A DNA stretch of 64,000 bases from Pseudoduganella umbonata. GTDB lineage: Bacteria; Pseudomonadota; Gammaproteobacteria; Burkholderiales; Burkholderiaceae_D. The notes under the pieces were generated by a model that saw nothing but the letters and a program-made list of their open reading frames with translations, did no database searches and had not been told where the DNA came from. The DNA lies in NCBI RefSeq assembly GCF_014192225.1, contig NZ_JACHXS010000011.1:62001-126000 (forward strand), given 5' to 3'. Position numbers and translations under genes: made by a program. Position 1 is the stretch's first letter. The number at the start of each line of letters is the position of its first letter. Below are positions 8,463 through 16,717 of the stretch, one piece after another.

Positions 8463-9614
8463 ATGGCACAGTTTCACTGGAGAATTCCGATCCACGGCTG
8501 CAAGGGCGACCTCGGCTCGCCGCTGTACACGCGCGGCACCTGGGGCGCGCTGGCGGACGGTAACCTGGGACCCACCGTGGTACGCGGCGAGCCGTCGGCC
8601 GGCAGCACCTACCACGACTACCTGCTGCAGGTGGCCAGGGCGGCCGAGCTGAGCGGCTTCGACGGCGCGCTGATTCCGTCGTTCCCCGATTCGGAAGACC
8701 CGTGGGTGATCGCCTCGTCGATCGCCCGGCATACGAAGACGCTGCGCTTCATGATCGCCTACCAGCCGGGCTGGTTCGATCCGCTGTACGCGGCCAAGGC
8801 ATCGGCCAGCCTGCAGCGGCTGTCCGGCGGGCGGCTGCTGTTCAACATCATCACGGGCGGCGGCGGGCCTGGCCAGCTGTGGTGGGGCGACCGCATCGCC
8901 CATGCCGACCGCTACCGCCGCACCACCGAATTCCTCGACGTGCTGAAGGGCGTGTGGGATGGCAAGCCGTTCGCCTACGACGGCAAGTTCTTCAAGTTCG
9001 ACGAAGCCTTCCTGCCCGCCCCGCTGGCCGGCCAGGTCTTCCCGGAACTGTATTTCGTCGGTTCGTCCGACGTTGCACTGGCGGCCCAGGGCAAGCACGC
9101 CGACTTCGACCTGAGCCACCTGGAACCCGAAGCGAACCTGGTCCGCAAGTTCGAACGGGTGCGCGAGCTGGCGTCGAAGGATGGGCGCACGGTCAAGCCG
9201 GCGGTGCGCTTCAATATCATCGCCCGCCGCACGAAGGAAGAGGCGTGGGACGTGGTGCGGCGCGCGTGGAAGAACGTCGACTGGAACGCCATCGAGGAAC
9301 GCCGCCGCCAGCAGCGCGGCGGCGACGGCGTCGGCTCGTGGCGCATCGATGCGACCCGCAATTCCACTGTCGAGGACATGATCGTGGAAGACCTGTGGGG
9401 CGGCTTCGGCACGCTGGGCAGCCAGGGTTCGCCGCTGGGCTTCGTCGGCAGCTACGAGGATGCGGCCGCGCGCATCGACAAGTTCATCCGCCTCGGCGTG
9501 GACGGCTTCGTTCTGTCGAGCACGCCGGCGCTGGAGGAAGCCTTCCACGTCGGCGAGGAAGTGTTGCCGCTGGTGCGCGGCAGCGCGCCGACGCTGGTGC
9601 GCGCCGCCGCCTGA
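8463..9614 (+). CDS. LLM-class FMN-dependent monooxygenase, SsuD-like
   Basis: A 383-residue paralogue of the preceding gene, closer to alkanesulfonate monooxygenase SsuD. It keeps LSGGRLLFNIITGGGGPG, the phosphate-binding region of this class, RYRRTTEFLDVLKGVW, and FVGSYEDAAARIDKFIRLGVDGFVLS at the C-terminus. I start at the ATG at 8463, with GGAGA at 8453; a frame from 8430 adds 11 residues that overlap the previous stop. SsuD-family enzymes cleave R-SO3H to an aldehyde and sulfite, while related DszA and SfnG act on sulfones. With a DszB-like protein upstream, a sulfone-to-sulfinate step is a plausible alternative to sulfonate cleavage. Confidence 0.9.
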   Translation: MAQFHWRIPIHGCKGDLGSPLYTRGTWGALADGNLGPTVVRGEPSAGSTYHDYLLQVARAAELSGFDGALIPSFPDSEDPWVIASSIARHTKTLRFMIAYQPGWFDPLYAAKASASLQRLSGGRLLFNIITGGGGPGQLWWGDRIAHADRYRRTTEFLDVLKGVWDGKPFAYDGKFFKFDEAFLPAPLAGQVFPELYFVGSSDVALAAQGKHADFDLSHLEPEANLVRKFERVRELASKDGRTVKPAVRFNIIARRTKEEAWDVVRRAWKNVDWNAIEERRRQQRGGDGVGSWRIDATRNSTVEDMIVEDLWGGFGTLGSQGSPLGFVGSYEDAAARIDKFIRLGVDGFVLSSTPALEEAFHVGEEVLPLVRGSAPTLVRAAA

Positions 9615-9732
9615 GCGCGGACGCATTGCCGCCGAGTGCTGGCTGCGGGCTGCGGGCTGCTGGCTACGCAACAGTGTGCGGCCGGTACGCTGTTGGCCGC
9701 GCAGCAGCGCCCGCCCCGGCCGCGCCGAAAGT

Positions 9733-9746
9733 GCACCGAACGGTGC
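9733..9746 (+). repeat. perfect palindrome before the second sigma-54 promoter
   Basis: GCACCG-AA-CGGTGC ends 20 bp before the -24 element at 9767. It could be an activator or repressor half-site pair, or a small hairpin. The stretch before it (9630-9665) is a short GCTGCGGGC-type direct repeat. Otherwise the 227-base gap between 9614 and 9842 shows no gene. Confidence 0.4.
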
Positions 9747-9766
9747 GGCCTTGCCGGCGCAATGGC

Positions 9767-9782
9767 TGGCACAGGGCTTGCA
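9767..9782 (+). promoter_or_regulatory. sigma-54 (-24/-12) promoter before the ABC permeases
   Basis: TGGCACAGGGCTTGCA fits the sigma-54 consensus with the correct ten-base gap between GG and GC. The predicted start is near 9794, about 48 bases before the permease ATG. Two such matches in one 8-kb cluster make chance less likely and suggest that the transport genes form their own transcript under the same regulator. Confidence 0.65.
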
Positions 9783-9841
9783 GCATCACAGCTTGCGGCA
9801 TCACGGTGACCGCCGCCCATCGATTGTTTGCCGGGATTACC

Positions 9842-10774
9842 ATGCTTGATTTACTCGACGTAACGCGCTTTCGCCCTGCCCGGCCCCAGCCAGGGCAGGC
9901 GCGGCAACGCCCGCCATTGCCACGTGCGCAGACAGCGCAGCCTTCGCAAGCCGGCGCCAGCGCTCCCGCGGCTGCGCACACGCACCGTGCCGGTCCCGTA
10001 GCGCGCTGGCTGGCCTGGCGCTGGTCGGCCTGGACGTCGCCGTTGCTGCTGCTCGCCGTATGGTCGCTGGCAACCGCGCTGGGCTGGGCGCCCGAACAGA
10101 TCCTCGTCTCGCCGCTGCGGGTGCTGCGCACCGCCTGGGAACTGGCGCTCAGCGGCGAACTGGCGATGCACCTGGAAGTCAGCCTGCTGCGCCTGCTGGG
10201 GGGCTTCGCGATCGGCGCCGTCACCGGCATCGGCTTCGGCCTGGCGCTGGGCCTGTCGCCGCGCTGCCGGGCGCTGGTAGGGCCCACGTTCGAGATCCTG
10301 CGCCAGCTTCCTTCGGTCGCGCTGATTCCGCTGTTCATCCTGCTGTTCGGCATCGGCGAAAGCTTCAAGGTGCTCATCGTCGTCAAGTCCACCTTCTTCA
10401 TCGTGGCGCTGGCCGGCTACGACGCCGTGGCGAACCTGTCGCAGCGCTACCTGGAAGTGGCGCGCATCTATTGCTTCACGCGCTGGCAGGTGGTGCGGCG
10501 CGTGGTGCTGCCGGCCATCATGCCGGCCGCCCTGACCGGCATGCGCATCGCCCTCAGCCGCTCGTGGATGGTGCTGGTAGGCGCCGAGCTGATGGCGGCG
10601 GAGAGCGGGCTGGGCCAGATGATGGAGATGGCGCGCCAGATGTTCCGGCTCGACGTCGTGATGGTCGGCGTGGTGCTGACCGGCGGGATCGGCTTCGCGC
10701 TCGACCGCAGCCTGCGCTGGCTGGAGGCGTACCTGGGCCGCTGGCAGCGCGACAACGGAAAGGATGCCCGATGA
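9842..10774 (+). CDS. ABC transporter permease, sulfonate type (SsuC-like)
   Basis: A 310-residue inner membrane permease of the BPD_transp_1 family. After a ~50-residue Pro/Ala-rich cytoplasmic start come about six membrane segments, among them SPLLLLAVWSLATALGW, LLGGFAIGAVTGIGFGLALG and VALIPLFILLFGIG. The EAA-like loop that contacts the ATPase is around YLEVARIYCFTRWQVVRRVVLP. The ATG at 9842 starts it; the frame upstream is open but overlaps the monooxygenase in another frame. Its stop overlaps the next permease start (ATGA), so the two are translationally coupled and probably form a heterodimer. Confidence 0.9.
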   Translation: MLDLLDVTRFRPARPQPGQARQRPPLPRAQTAQPSQAGASAPAAAHTHRAGPVARWLAWRWSAWTSPLLLLAVWSLATALGWAPEQILVSPLRVLRTAWELALSGELAMHLEVSLLRLLGGFAIGAVTGIGFGLALGLSPRCRALVGPTFEILRQLPSVALIPLFILLFGIGESFKVLIVVKSTFFIVALAGYDAVANLSQRYLEVARIYCFTRWQVVRRVVLPAIMPAALTGMRIALSRSWMVLVGAELMAAESGLGQMMEMARQMFRLDVVMVGVVLTGGIGFALDRSLRWLEAYLGRWQRDNGKDAR

Positions 10775-11649
10775 CGAGCGCGATCGATCCCCATACTGGC
10801 AGGCAAGGTCCGGCACTCGCGCCGCGCACGGCGCTGTGGCGCAAGGGAGGCAAGCCGGCCACGCTGGCCCAGGGACTGCTGCTGCCGCTGGCATTGCTGC
10901 TGGCGTGGGAATGGGCGTCGCGCCAGGGCGCGGACGCGGCCTACATCTTCGTGCCGCTGGAACAACTGGGGCGCGGCCTGCAGGAGCTGCTCGGGTTCGG
11001 CCCGGCGGCCGGCGACGAGGCCGAGCTGGGCATGGCGTTCGGCGCGATCTGGCCGCACCTGGCCGCCAGCCTGCTGCGCACGCTGCAGGGCCTGTGCATC
11101 GGTGGCGGCCTCGGCATCGCGGTCGGCACGCTGATGGCGCAATCGCCGGTGGCCGATCGCCTGATCGGCCCGCTGTTCCACAGCATCCGCCAGGTGCCGC
11201 TGATGGGCCTGGTCCCGCTGCTGGGCCTGTGGGTCGGCAGCGGCGATCCCGCCAAGCTGCTGGTGGTATCGATCGCCGCGTTCTACCCGACCGTGCTCAA
11301 CACCAGCGACGGCATCCGGCGCGTCGACGTGGCGTACCGGGAGGTAGGCCGGATGCTGACGCTGACGCGCGGCCAGACCTTCCGCCACGTGCTGCTGCCG
11401 GCGGCGCTGCCGGCGATCCTCACCGGGGTGACCCATGCGCTGGCTTTCGCATGGCTGGCCTGCCTGGGCGGCGAGCTGCTGTTCACGGCCGGCCCCGGCA
11501 TGGGCTCGCTGCTGGTGAACGCCGAACTGGCCGGCCGCACCGACCTCGTGCTGCTGGGCGTGCTGGCCGTGGCCCTGCTGGCGCAAACGATGAACCTGCT
11601 GTTCAAACGCCTGGCGGGCCTGCTGGTACGCGGCCGCAGCAGCCTGTGA
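10771..11649 (+). CDS. ABC transporter permease, second subunit
   Basis: A 292-residue permease paralogous to the preceding one. Membrane segments include LAQGLLLPLALLLAWEW, LCIGGGLGIAVGTLM, MGLVPLLGLWVGSG and HALAFAWLACLGGELLF. The ATPase-contact loop is YREVGRMLTLTRGQTFRHVL. The ATG overlaps the previous stop codon by four bases. Most SsuC/TauC transporters use one permease as a homodimer, so a coupled pair suggests a heterodimeric channel. It works with the ATPase at 11705 and probably with the binding protein at 5539. Confidence 0.9.
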   Translation: MTSAIDPHTGRQGPALAPRTALWRKGGKPATLAQGLLLPLALLLAWEWASRQGADAAYIFVPLEQLGRGLQELLGFGPAAGDEAELGMAFGAIWPHLAASLLRTLQGLCIGGGLGIAVGTLMAQSPVADRLIGPLFHSIRQVPLMGLVPLLGLWVGSGDPAKLLVVSIAAFYPTVLNTSDGIRRVDVAYREVGRMLTLTRGQTFRHVLLPAALPAILTGVTHALAFAWLACLGGELLFTAGPGMGSLLVNAELAGRTDLVLLGVLAVALLAQTMNLLFKRLAGLLVRGRSSL

Positions 11650-11704
11650 GCTTAATCTATCAGCGTAATTCATCTGTCAGCGTAATTCCTAGGAGAACCG
11701 GATC

Positions 11705-12541
11705 ATGAATGCCCCGCTTGCTTATACCGCGCCTGGTATAGAACCCGACGTCGCGACCGAACGCGCGCCCCGCGTGCCCTTCCCGGCTGCACGGCGGCGT
11801 GCCGGCGGCCTCGTCATCGAGCATGTCAGCAAGTCGTTCGCACTGAAAAGCGGCCCGCTGCTGGTGCTGGACGATATTTCGCTGACCGTCGAGCCGGGCG
11901 AATTCGTCGCCATCGTCGGCGGTTCCGGCTGCGGCAAGTCGACGCTGCTGCGGCTGCTGGCCGGACTCGATCCGGACTACCAGGGCCGCCTGCTGCACGA
12001 CGGCGTGCCCATCGCCGGCACCGGCCTGCAACGGGGACTGGTATTCCAGGACCACCGGCTGTTTCCCTGGCTGACGGTGGAGCAGAACGTCGGTCTCAGC
12101 TTCACCAACACCAGCGTGCCGGAACAGGAGCGGCGCGAGCGCGTGGCGGCGGAAATCGCCCGCGTCGGCCTGGACGGCTTTGCCGACGCCTACCCGCACC
12201 AGCTGTCCGGCGGCATGTCGCAGCGCGCGGCGATCGCGCGCGCGCTGGTCGGTCGCCCCGACGTGCTGCTGCTGGACGAACCACTGGGTTCGCTCGACGC
12301 GCTGACCCGCCTGCGGCTGCAACAGGAATTGCGCCGCCTGTGGCAGGACGAAGGCATCACCATGCTGATGGTCACCCACGATATCGACGAGGCGGTGTAC
12401 CTGGCCGACCGCATCGTGGTGCTGGAAGCGCGCCCCGGCCGGGTGCGGCGCATCCAGCCTGTGCCGCTGCCCCACCCGCGCCAGCGCGGCCAGGCCGGCT
12501 TCGTGGCGATCCGCGATGGGCTGCATGCGGATTTCGCCTAG
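11705..12541 (+). CDS. ABC transporter ATP-binding protein, SsuB/TauB-like
   Basis: A 278-residue ATPase. The Walker A motif is GGSGCGKST, the Q-loop is in VFQDHRLFPW, the signature is LSGGMSQR, and Walker B with the D-loop is VLLLDEPLGSLD; the H-loop His is in MVTHDIDEAV. The order and spacing are those of nitrate/sulfonate/taurine importers. An N-terminal extension of ~35 residues precedes the domain. AGGAG lies nine bases before the ATG. The gap to the permease (55 bases) holds a 12-base direct repeat TCAGCGTAATTC. A terminator follows 45 bases downstream, closing the cluster. Confidence 0.93.
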   Translation: MNAPLAYTAPGIEPDVATERAPRVPFPAARRRAGGLVIEHVSKSFALKSGPLLVLDDISLTVEPGEFVAIVGGSGCGKSTLLRLLAGLDPDYQGRLLHDGVPIAGTGLQRGLVFQDHRLFPWLTVEQNVGLSFTNTSVPEQERRERVAAEIARVGLDGFADAYPHQLSGGMSQRAAIARALVGRPDVLLLDEPLGSLDALTRLRLQQELRRLWQDEGITMLMVTHDIDEAVYLADRIVVLEARPGRVRRIQPVPLPHPRQRGQAGFVAIRDGLHADFA

Positions 12542-12586
12542 GCATTACCGGGTACTCTCTCCGTTATCGTCTGGATAATGGCTTCG

Positions 12587-12612
12587 GCCCGCCGCAAGGC
12601 GGGCTTTTTTTT
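12587..12612 (+). terminator. rho-independent terminator after the ABC/organosulfur cluster
   Basis: Stem GCCCGCC-GCAA-GGCGGGC followed by eight T. It closes the transcript that ends with the ATPase gene. Confidence 0.9.
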
Positions 12613-12762
12613 CAGGCCTCCGAACGCCTGCATCGCGCTGGACATAAACTGCGCGCAGGCTTGCCGGGAGTGTGCCCACGCCTGCGCGAAGATGGCTAGC
12701 TGAGCACGCAAGCGCGGCAAGGCACAGCCGCCGCACGAAATACATTCGCGCAAATATGTCTT

Positions 12763-12768
12763 TATAAT
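12763..12768 (+). promoter_or_regulatory. -10 element of the ClC channel gene
   Basis: A perfect TATAAT lies 26 bases before the ATG at 12795, giving a start near 12775. No good -35 is visible 16-18 bases upstream. The 12613-12762 stretch shows no gene. Confidence 0.5.
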
Positions 12769-12794
12769 GGCATCTTTGCCGCGCCTGCCCTGCC

Positions 12795-14129
12795 ATGTCA
12801 CCCCACGACATCCCGCCCCACGACGTTCGAACAGCCTTCCAGAAAGAATTTGCAACGACCGATACCTGGATCACGCGGGCGGTCGTGGTCGGTGCCGCCG
12901 CGATCGCCGGCCTGGTCGTGGTGGGGTTCAGCTGGCTGGCCGAGTCCGGGCTCGGACTCTTCCTGGGCATGGCGGACGGCGTCTGGTGGCTGCCCCTGCT
13001 CTGGACCCCGCTGGCATGTGCCGCCATCGTCTGGGTGACACGGCGCCATGTTCCGGGAGCAGCCGGCTCGGGCATCCCGCAAGTCATCGCGGCGCTCGAC
13101 CCTGCGCTGTCGGGTGGCCGCCGGCCCCGCCTGGTGTCGCTCCGGCTGAGCATGGCGAAGATCGGCCTGACGTCGGCCGGGCTGCTCGGCGGACTCTCGC
13201 TCGGCCGCGAAGGCCCGTCGGTGCAGATCGCTGCCGGCGTGATGCTGGCGGCACGGCGCTGGCTGCCCCGCCGCAGCGGCGTCAGCGCCCATTCGCTGCT
13301 GGTGGCCGGCGGGGCGGCCGGCATTGCGGCGGCCTTCAATACGCCGCTGGCCGGTGTCATGTTCGCCATCGAGGAGCTGTCGCGCACGCCGGAACAGCGC
13401 AATAGCGGCCTGATCGTGGCGGGCATCGTGCTGGCCGGCCTGATCGCCGTGTCGATCCATGGCAACGGCACGCATTTCGGCGTCATCCATCCCGGACCGA
13501 TCGGGCTGTTCCTGGTCTGGCCGGGGCTGCTCGTAACGCTGGTGACCGGTGCCGCGGGCGGGCTGTTCGCCCGCCTGCTGCTGACCTGCCTGCGCGGCCA
13601 GTCCGCAGATCTGCCGACCCGCTGGCGAGCCCGGTATCCGGTACGCTTTGCCGCTGGTTGCGGCCTGGCGGTGGCGATCATCGGTGCCGTCAGCGCCGGT
13701 GCGACCTACGGCAGCGGCAACGAAGCGACCCGCGGCCTGCTCGAAAACAGCGCGGCGGTACCCGGCGGCTTTGCGTTCCTGAAATTCGCGGCGACATGGC
13801 TTACCGCCTGGTCGGGCGTCCCGGCGGGGATTTTCGCCCCGTCCCTGTCGATCGGCGCGGCGCTGGGCCACGACATCGCCCTGCTGACCGGCTATACCCA
13901 GGGGGCCGCATTGATCGCGCTGGGCATGGTCGGTTTTCTCGCCGCCGCTACCCAGGCTCCGCTGACCGCCTTCATCATCGTCATGGAGATGGTCGACGGG
14001 CATGGCATGGTGCTGAGCCTGATGGCGTGCGCCGTCGTCGCCAGCACCGTGTCGCGCGTGCTGACGCCACCGTTGTACACGGCGCTTGCCACGCTGCAGT
14101 TGCCGCCACGCCGCCCTCCTGGCGGATGA
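12795..14129 (+). CDS. ClC-family chloride channel/transporter
   Basis: A 444-residue inner membrane protein of the voltage-gated chloride channel family. The three selectivity regions are recognisable: AAGSGIPQV (the GSGIP motif), SLGREGPSVQ (GREGP) and GVPAGIFAPSLSIGAALG (GxFxP). Multiple hydrophobic segments fill the length expected for a ClC core without C-terminal CBS domains. In H+/Cl- exchangers such as E. coli ClcA two glutamates matter, the gating Glu of GREGP (present) and a proton glutamate that I cannot place with confidence. Exchanger versus channel is therefore open. It stands alone between the sulfur cluster and a convergent glyoxalase-fold gene. Confidence 0.9.
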   Translation: MSPHDIPPHDVRTAFQKEFATTDTWITRAVVVGAAAIAGLVVVGFSWLAESGLGLFLGMADGVWWLPLLWTPLACAAIVWVTRRHVPGAAGSGIPQVIAALDPALSGGRRPRLVSLRLSMAKIGLTSAGLLGGLSLGREGPSVQIAAGVMLAARRWLPRRSGVSAHSLLVAGGAAGIAAAFNTPLAGVMFAIEELSRTPEQRNSGLIVAGIVLAGLIAVSIHGNGTHFGVIHPGPIGLFLVWPGLLVTLVTGAAGGLFARLLLTCLRGQSADLPTRWRARYPVRFAAGCGLAVAIIGAVSAGATYGSGNEATRGLLENSAAVPGGFAFLKFAATWLTAWSGVPAGIFAPSLSIGAALGHDIALLTGYTQGAALIALGMVGFLAAATQAPLTAFIIVMEMVDGHGMVLSLMACAVVASTVSRVLTPPLYTALATLQLPPRRPPGG

Positions 14130-14163
14130 CGCGGCGGCGGGCAGGCTCTCGCATGGACCGCGC

Positions 14164-14562
14164 TCAGGCTTGTGGCGCCATCCAGACCAGGTTCCACAGG
14201 TGGCCGTCGAGATCCTCGAAGCCCTGGTCGTACATGAAGCCATGGTCTTCCGGCGGATGCGGCGTGCGGCCCCCTGCCGCGACAGCCTTGGCGATCAGGC
14301 CGTCCACTTCTTCCCGGCTTTCGCAGCTCAGGCAGATGATGACTTCGTTCCGCTCCCGTGCATCGACAAGGGGCTTGTCGATCAGGGACTTGAAGAATGC
14401 TTCGGTCATCAGCATCGCGTGGATGCTGCCATCCACGATATTCATGAACGCCGCGCTGTCGCTGGAATATTGCGGGTTGAAGGTGAAGCCGAGCGCGGTG
14501 AAGAACGCGCGGGAGTTGTCGAGATCCCGGACGGCCAGGTTGAAGATGATCTGCTTGTTCAT
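14164..14562 (-). CDS. VOC (glyoxalase/bleomycin resistance fold) family protein
   Basis: A 132-residue protein of the vicinal oxygen chelate superfamily, close to the type in which NLAVRDLDNSRAFFTALGF opens the fold and DLDGHLWNLVWM closes it. The sequence resembles the poorly characterised VOC proteins often called 'lactoylglutathione lyase' without evidence. The usual metal ligands of glyoxalase I are not all evident. I start at the ATG ending at 14562, which has GGGAGC just upstream, rather than at the in-frame start at 14721. It is convergent with the ClC gene and divergent from the phasin. Confidence 0.85.
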   Translation of the reverse strand: MNKQIIFNLAVRDLDNSRAFFTALGFTFNPQYSSDSAAFMNIVDGSIHAMLMTEAFFKSLIDKPLVDARERNEVIICLSCESREEVDGLIAKAVAAGGRTPHPPEDHGFMYDQGFEDLDGHLWNLVWMAPQA

Positions 14563-14692
14563 GGTGCTCCCATTCATGACAGTGGTTGAACTGCGGAGGT
14601 CTGCATCCTGACGACGAATGGGAATGCGCCGAATCGACAGGCTGCGTTGACAGATTTCAGCAGTATCGCCAAGGCAAGCGATCGTGAAAATG

Positions 14693-14703
14693 GTGCACTG
14701 CAC
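14693..14703. promoter_or_regulatory. palindrome before the phasin promoter (candidate PhaR operator)
   Basis: GTGCA-C-TGCAC is a perfect inverted repeat ending 11 bases before the -35 box of the phasin promoter. A second related element, TTGCGTTGCACAA, lies at 14751-14763 just downstream of the -10. TGCA-rich sites flanking the phasin promoter are where the repressor PhaR is known to act in other beta-proteobacteria. The assignment here is inference. Confidence 0.5.
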
Positions 14704-14714
14704 AAAAACACTGC

Positions 14715-14742
14715 TTGACATTGACTGCCATCCCGGTAGACT
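14715..14742 (+). promoter_or_regulatory. sigma-70 promoter of the phasin gene
   Basis: A perfect TTGACA (14715-14720) is followed after 16 bases by TAGACT (14737-14742). The predicted start is near 14750, leaving a leader of about 75 bases with GGAG before the ATG at 14826. Confidence 0.6.
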
Positions 14743-14825
14743 ACGTTATGTTGCGTTGCACAATAGCTTGCCTGGAGTCGTCAACGATGGCTCTCATCAA
14801 TATTATTATTACACTGGAGAAATAC

Positions 14826-15392
14826 ATGTCTACGATTCCCGAGCAATTCTCGAACGCCGCCAAGGCCAACCTCGACAACCAGTTCACGAACTTCTCGGCA
14901 CTGACCAGCAAGGCTTTCGAAGGTTTCGAGAAGCTGATCGCACTGAACCTGGCCACTGCCAAGGCATCGCTGGAAGGTTCGTCGGTCACCGCCAAGCAGC
15001 TGCTGTCGGCCAGCAATCCGCAAGAGTTCTTCTCGCTGAGCACTGCCCAGGCACAGCCTGCCGCTGAAAAATTCGTCGCCTACGGACGCCAGGTGTCGTC
15101 GATCGCCGCCGAAACCGCCGCCGAGTTCTCGAAAGCCGCCAAGGCGCAGTTTTCGGAAACCAACAGCAAGGTGCTCTCCCTGGTGAACGAAGCCACCAAG
15201 AACGCGCCGGCAGGCAGCGAAAACGCCATCGCCCTGTTCAAGACCGCACTGGGCAACGCCGATGCCGGCTACCAGCAGTTCACCCGCTCGGCGAAACAGG
15301 CTTCCGACACGATCGAAGCCAACGTCAACGCCGCGGTGAGCCAGTTCAACACGGCCGTCAAGAAGGGCCCGATCGCAGCCGCTGCCGAGTAA
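14826..15392 (+). CDS. phaP: phasin family protein
   Basis: A 188-residue phasin, a small amphipathic coiled-coil protein that coats polyhydroxyalkanoate granules. The Phasin_2-type pattern is clear: MSTIPEQFSNAAKANLDNQF, then long helices rich in Ala, Lys and Glu with no cysteine. GGAG lies before the ATG at 14826; a frame from 14715 would include the promoter and is rejected. It is monocistronic, flanked by a strong promoter and a strong terminator, as expected for an abundant protein. This indicates that the organism stores PHA. No polymerase gene lies in the window. Confidence 0.93.
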   Translation: MSTIPEQFSNAAKANLDNQFTNFSALTSKAFEGFEKLIALNLATAKASLEGSSVTAKQLLSASNPQEFFSLSTAQAQPAAEKFVAYGRQVSSIAAETAAEFSKAAKAQFSETNSKVLSLVNEATKNAPAGSENAIALFKTALGNADAGYQQFTRSAKQASDTIEANVNAAVSQFNTAVKKGPIAAAAE

Positions 15393-15470
15393 TCGAAGCA
15401 GTCACCGGGCGAATCACCGCCCGGTTGCAGATCTGTTCCTCGGACAGCATTCAGCCCGATGAGCGAATGA

Positions 15471-15518
15471 AGCCAACGATGCAACAGCCGGACAGGCTGG
15501 GGTATCGTTGGCTTTTTT
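15471..15518 (+). terminator. terminator after the phasin gene
   Basis: AGCCAACGAT and ATCGTTGGCT form a perfect 10-bp stem, with a smaller CAGCC/GGCTG hairpin inside its loop, and six T follow. It separates the phasin from the decayed hydrolase gene downstream. Confidence 0.85.
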
Positions 15519-15545
15519 CATGGGATCGGTCCTTTCGGCGGCTAG

Positions 15546-16604
15546 CCGATCACGCTTTCCCATTTGTCGCTGCACCTTTCAGGCCTGCCGCGCGAAATGC
15601 CCGGCGCGAATACCTACGATGCGCTGGAGGCAGGGCACGGCGTGGACGTGCCGTCGCTGTACCGGTTCCTGTCCGGCTACCAGCTGTCCCGCGCGCCAGG
15701 CAAGGCGGAATATTCCAACCTCGGCTTCAGCCTGCTGGGCTTTGCGCTGGCGGAAAAGGCAGGCGTCCCGTATGAGCGGCTGATCGCGGAGCGGATTAAC
15801 CGCCCTCTCGGCATGGCAGCCACCGGCGTCGTTCCCGGCCCTGCGGAACGGGCACGCTTCGCCCAGGGACACCTGGGTCCCGTTGCCCACGCCTGGATGG
15901 AAGTGCCGCCCGTGTCCGTGCCCGCCGGCGGCCTGTATTCGAATGCCAGCGACCTGCTGGCATTCCTCGGAGCGGCATTCGCGCTGACGCCGTCGGCGCT
16001 CGACGATGCCACGGCACTGATGCGCCAGCCCTACGCGGACAAGCCCGACGTGCGCCTGGCCTGGTCCGTCATGCGGCGCAACGGTTCGGAGATCTGGACG
16101 CATTCCGGCCGCACCTTCGGCTTTACCAGCACGGTGGCCTTCGATACGCGCGCCGGGCGCGGCGTCGTGCTGTTGTCGAACAATTCAGGCACGGAGTTGA
16201 CCGACCTGGCCTTTCATCTGCTGAGCACGCAGTTCCGCCTGAAGCAGATCGTACCGCCCGCCGCCTTCGTGCGCATGGTGGAAGCATCGGCATTCCGCCA
16301 GGTGACGGCAGCCTACCGCGCGCTGCGGCACCGCGATCCCTCGTTCTACCTGGAAGAAAGCAGCGTCAACGAATGGGCCGGCATGCTGCTGGAGAAGCGC
16401 CGGCCGCGCGATGCGCTCGCACTGCTGAAGTTCAATGCGGAACAGTATCCACGCAGCGCGAATGCCTTCGACAGCCTGGGCCTGGCGTATGAAGCGGTCG
16501 GCGACCGCGCCGGCGCCCTCGCGGCATATCGCCGGGCGCTGGAACGCGCGCCCATGTCCGGCCACGCGGCCGAGCGCGTGAAGGTGCTCACGGATGGACC
16601 ATAG
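15546..16604 (+). pseudogene. truncated serine beta-lactamase-like hydrolase with TPR tail
   Basis: The open frame begins right after a TAG stop with PITLSHLSLHLSGLPREMP, which is the ITLxHLLxHTSGLP motif found ~100 residues into class C beta-lactamase/penicillin-binding hydrolases. The YxN motif (EYSNLGF) and the HxG motif (THSGRTFG) follow, and the C-terminus has a TPR-like unit (ANAFDSLGLAYEAVGDRAGA). The N-terminal part with the SxxK nucleophile is missing, and the 30 bases between the phasin terminator and the frame cannot encode it. The product could start at a TTG (15564) but would lack the catalytic serine. I call it a 5'-deleted pseudogene. Confidence 0.75.
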
Positions 16605-16652
16605 CGCGGCGAAGGGGCGCGCACACTTCTAGCCGAATGCCGCCGAGCGTAC

Positions 16653-16676
16653 GTCCGCTTCCGCGCCGAAGCGGAC
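16653..16676. repeat. hairpin after the truncated hydrolase
   Basis: GTCCGCTTC-CGCGCC-GAAGCGGAC, nine paired bases without a T-run on either side. It lies between two genes that converge and could stop transcription weakly or mark a rearrangement edge. Confidence 0.4.
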
Positions 16677-16717
16677 ATTCGCCGGCCAGCTATTTCAACT
16701 GTTCAATTGCCGCCGCC

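Noticed and set aside
4422..9614. A complete 4S (dsz) desulfurization pathway
   Set aside because: Only the DszB-like triad and two LLM enzymes are seen; a DszC-type monooxygenase and a flavin reductase are missing, so only a partial or different pathway can be claimed.
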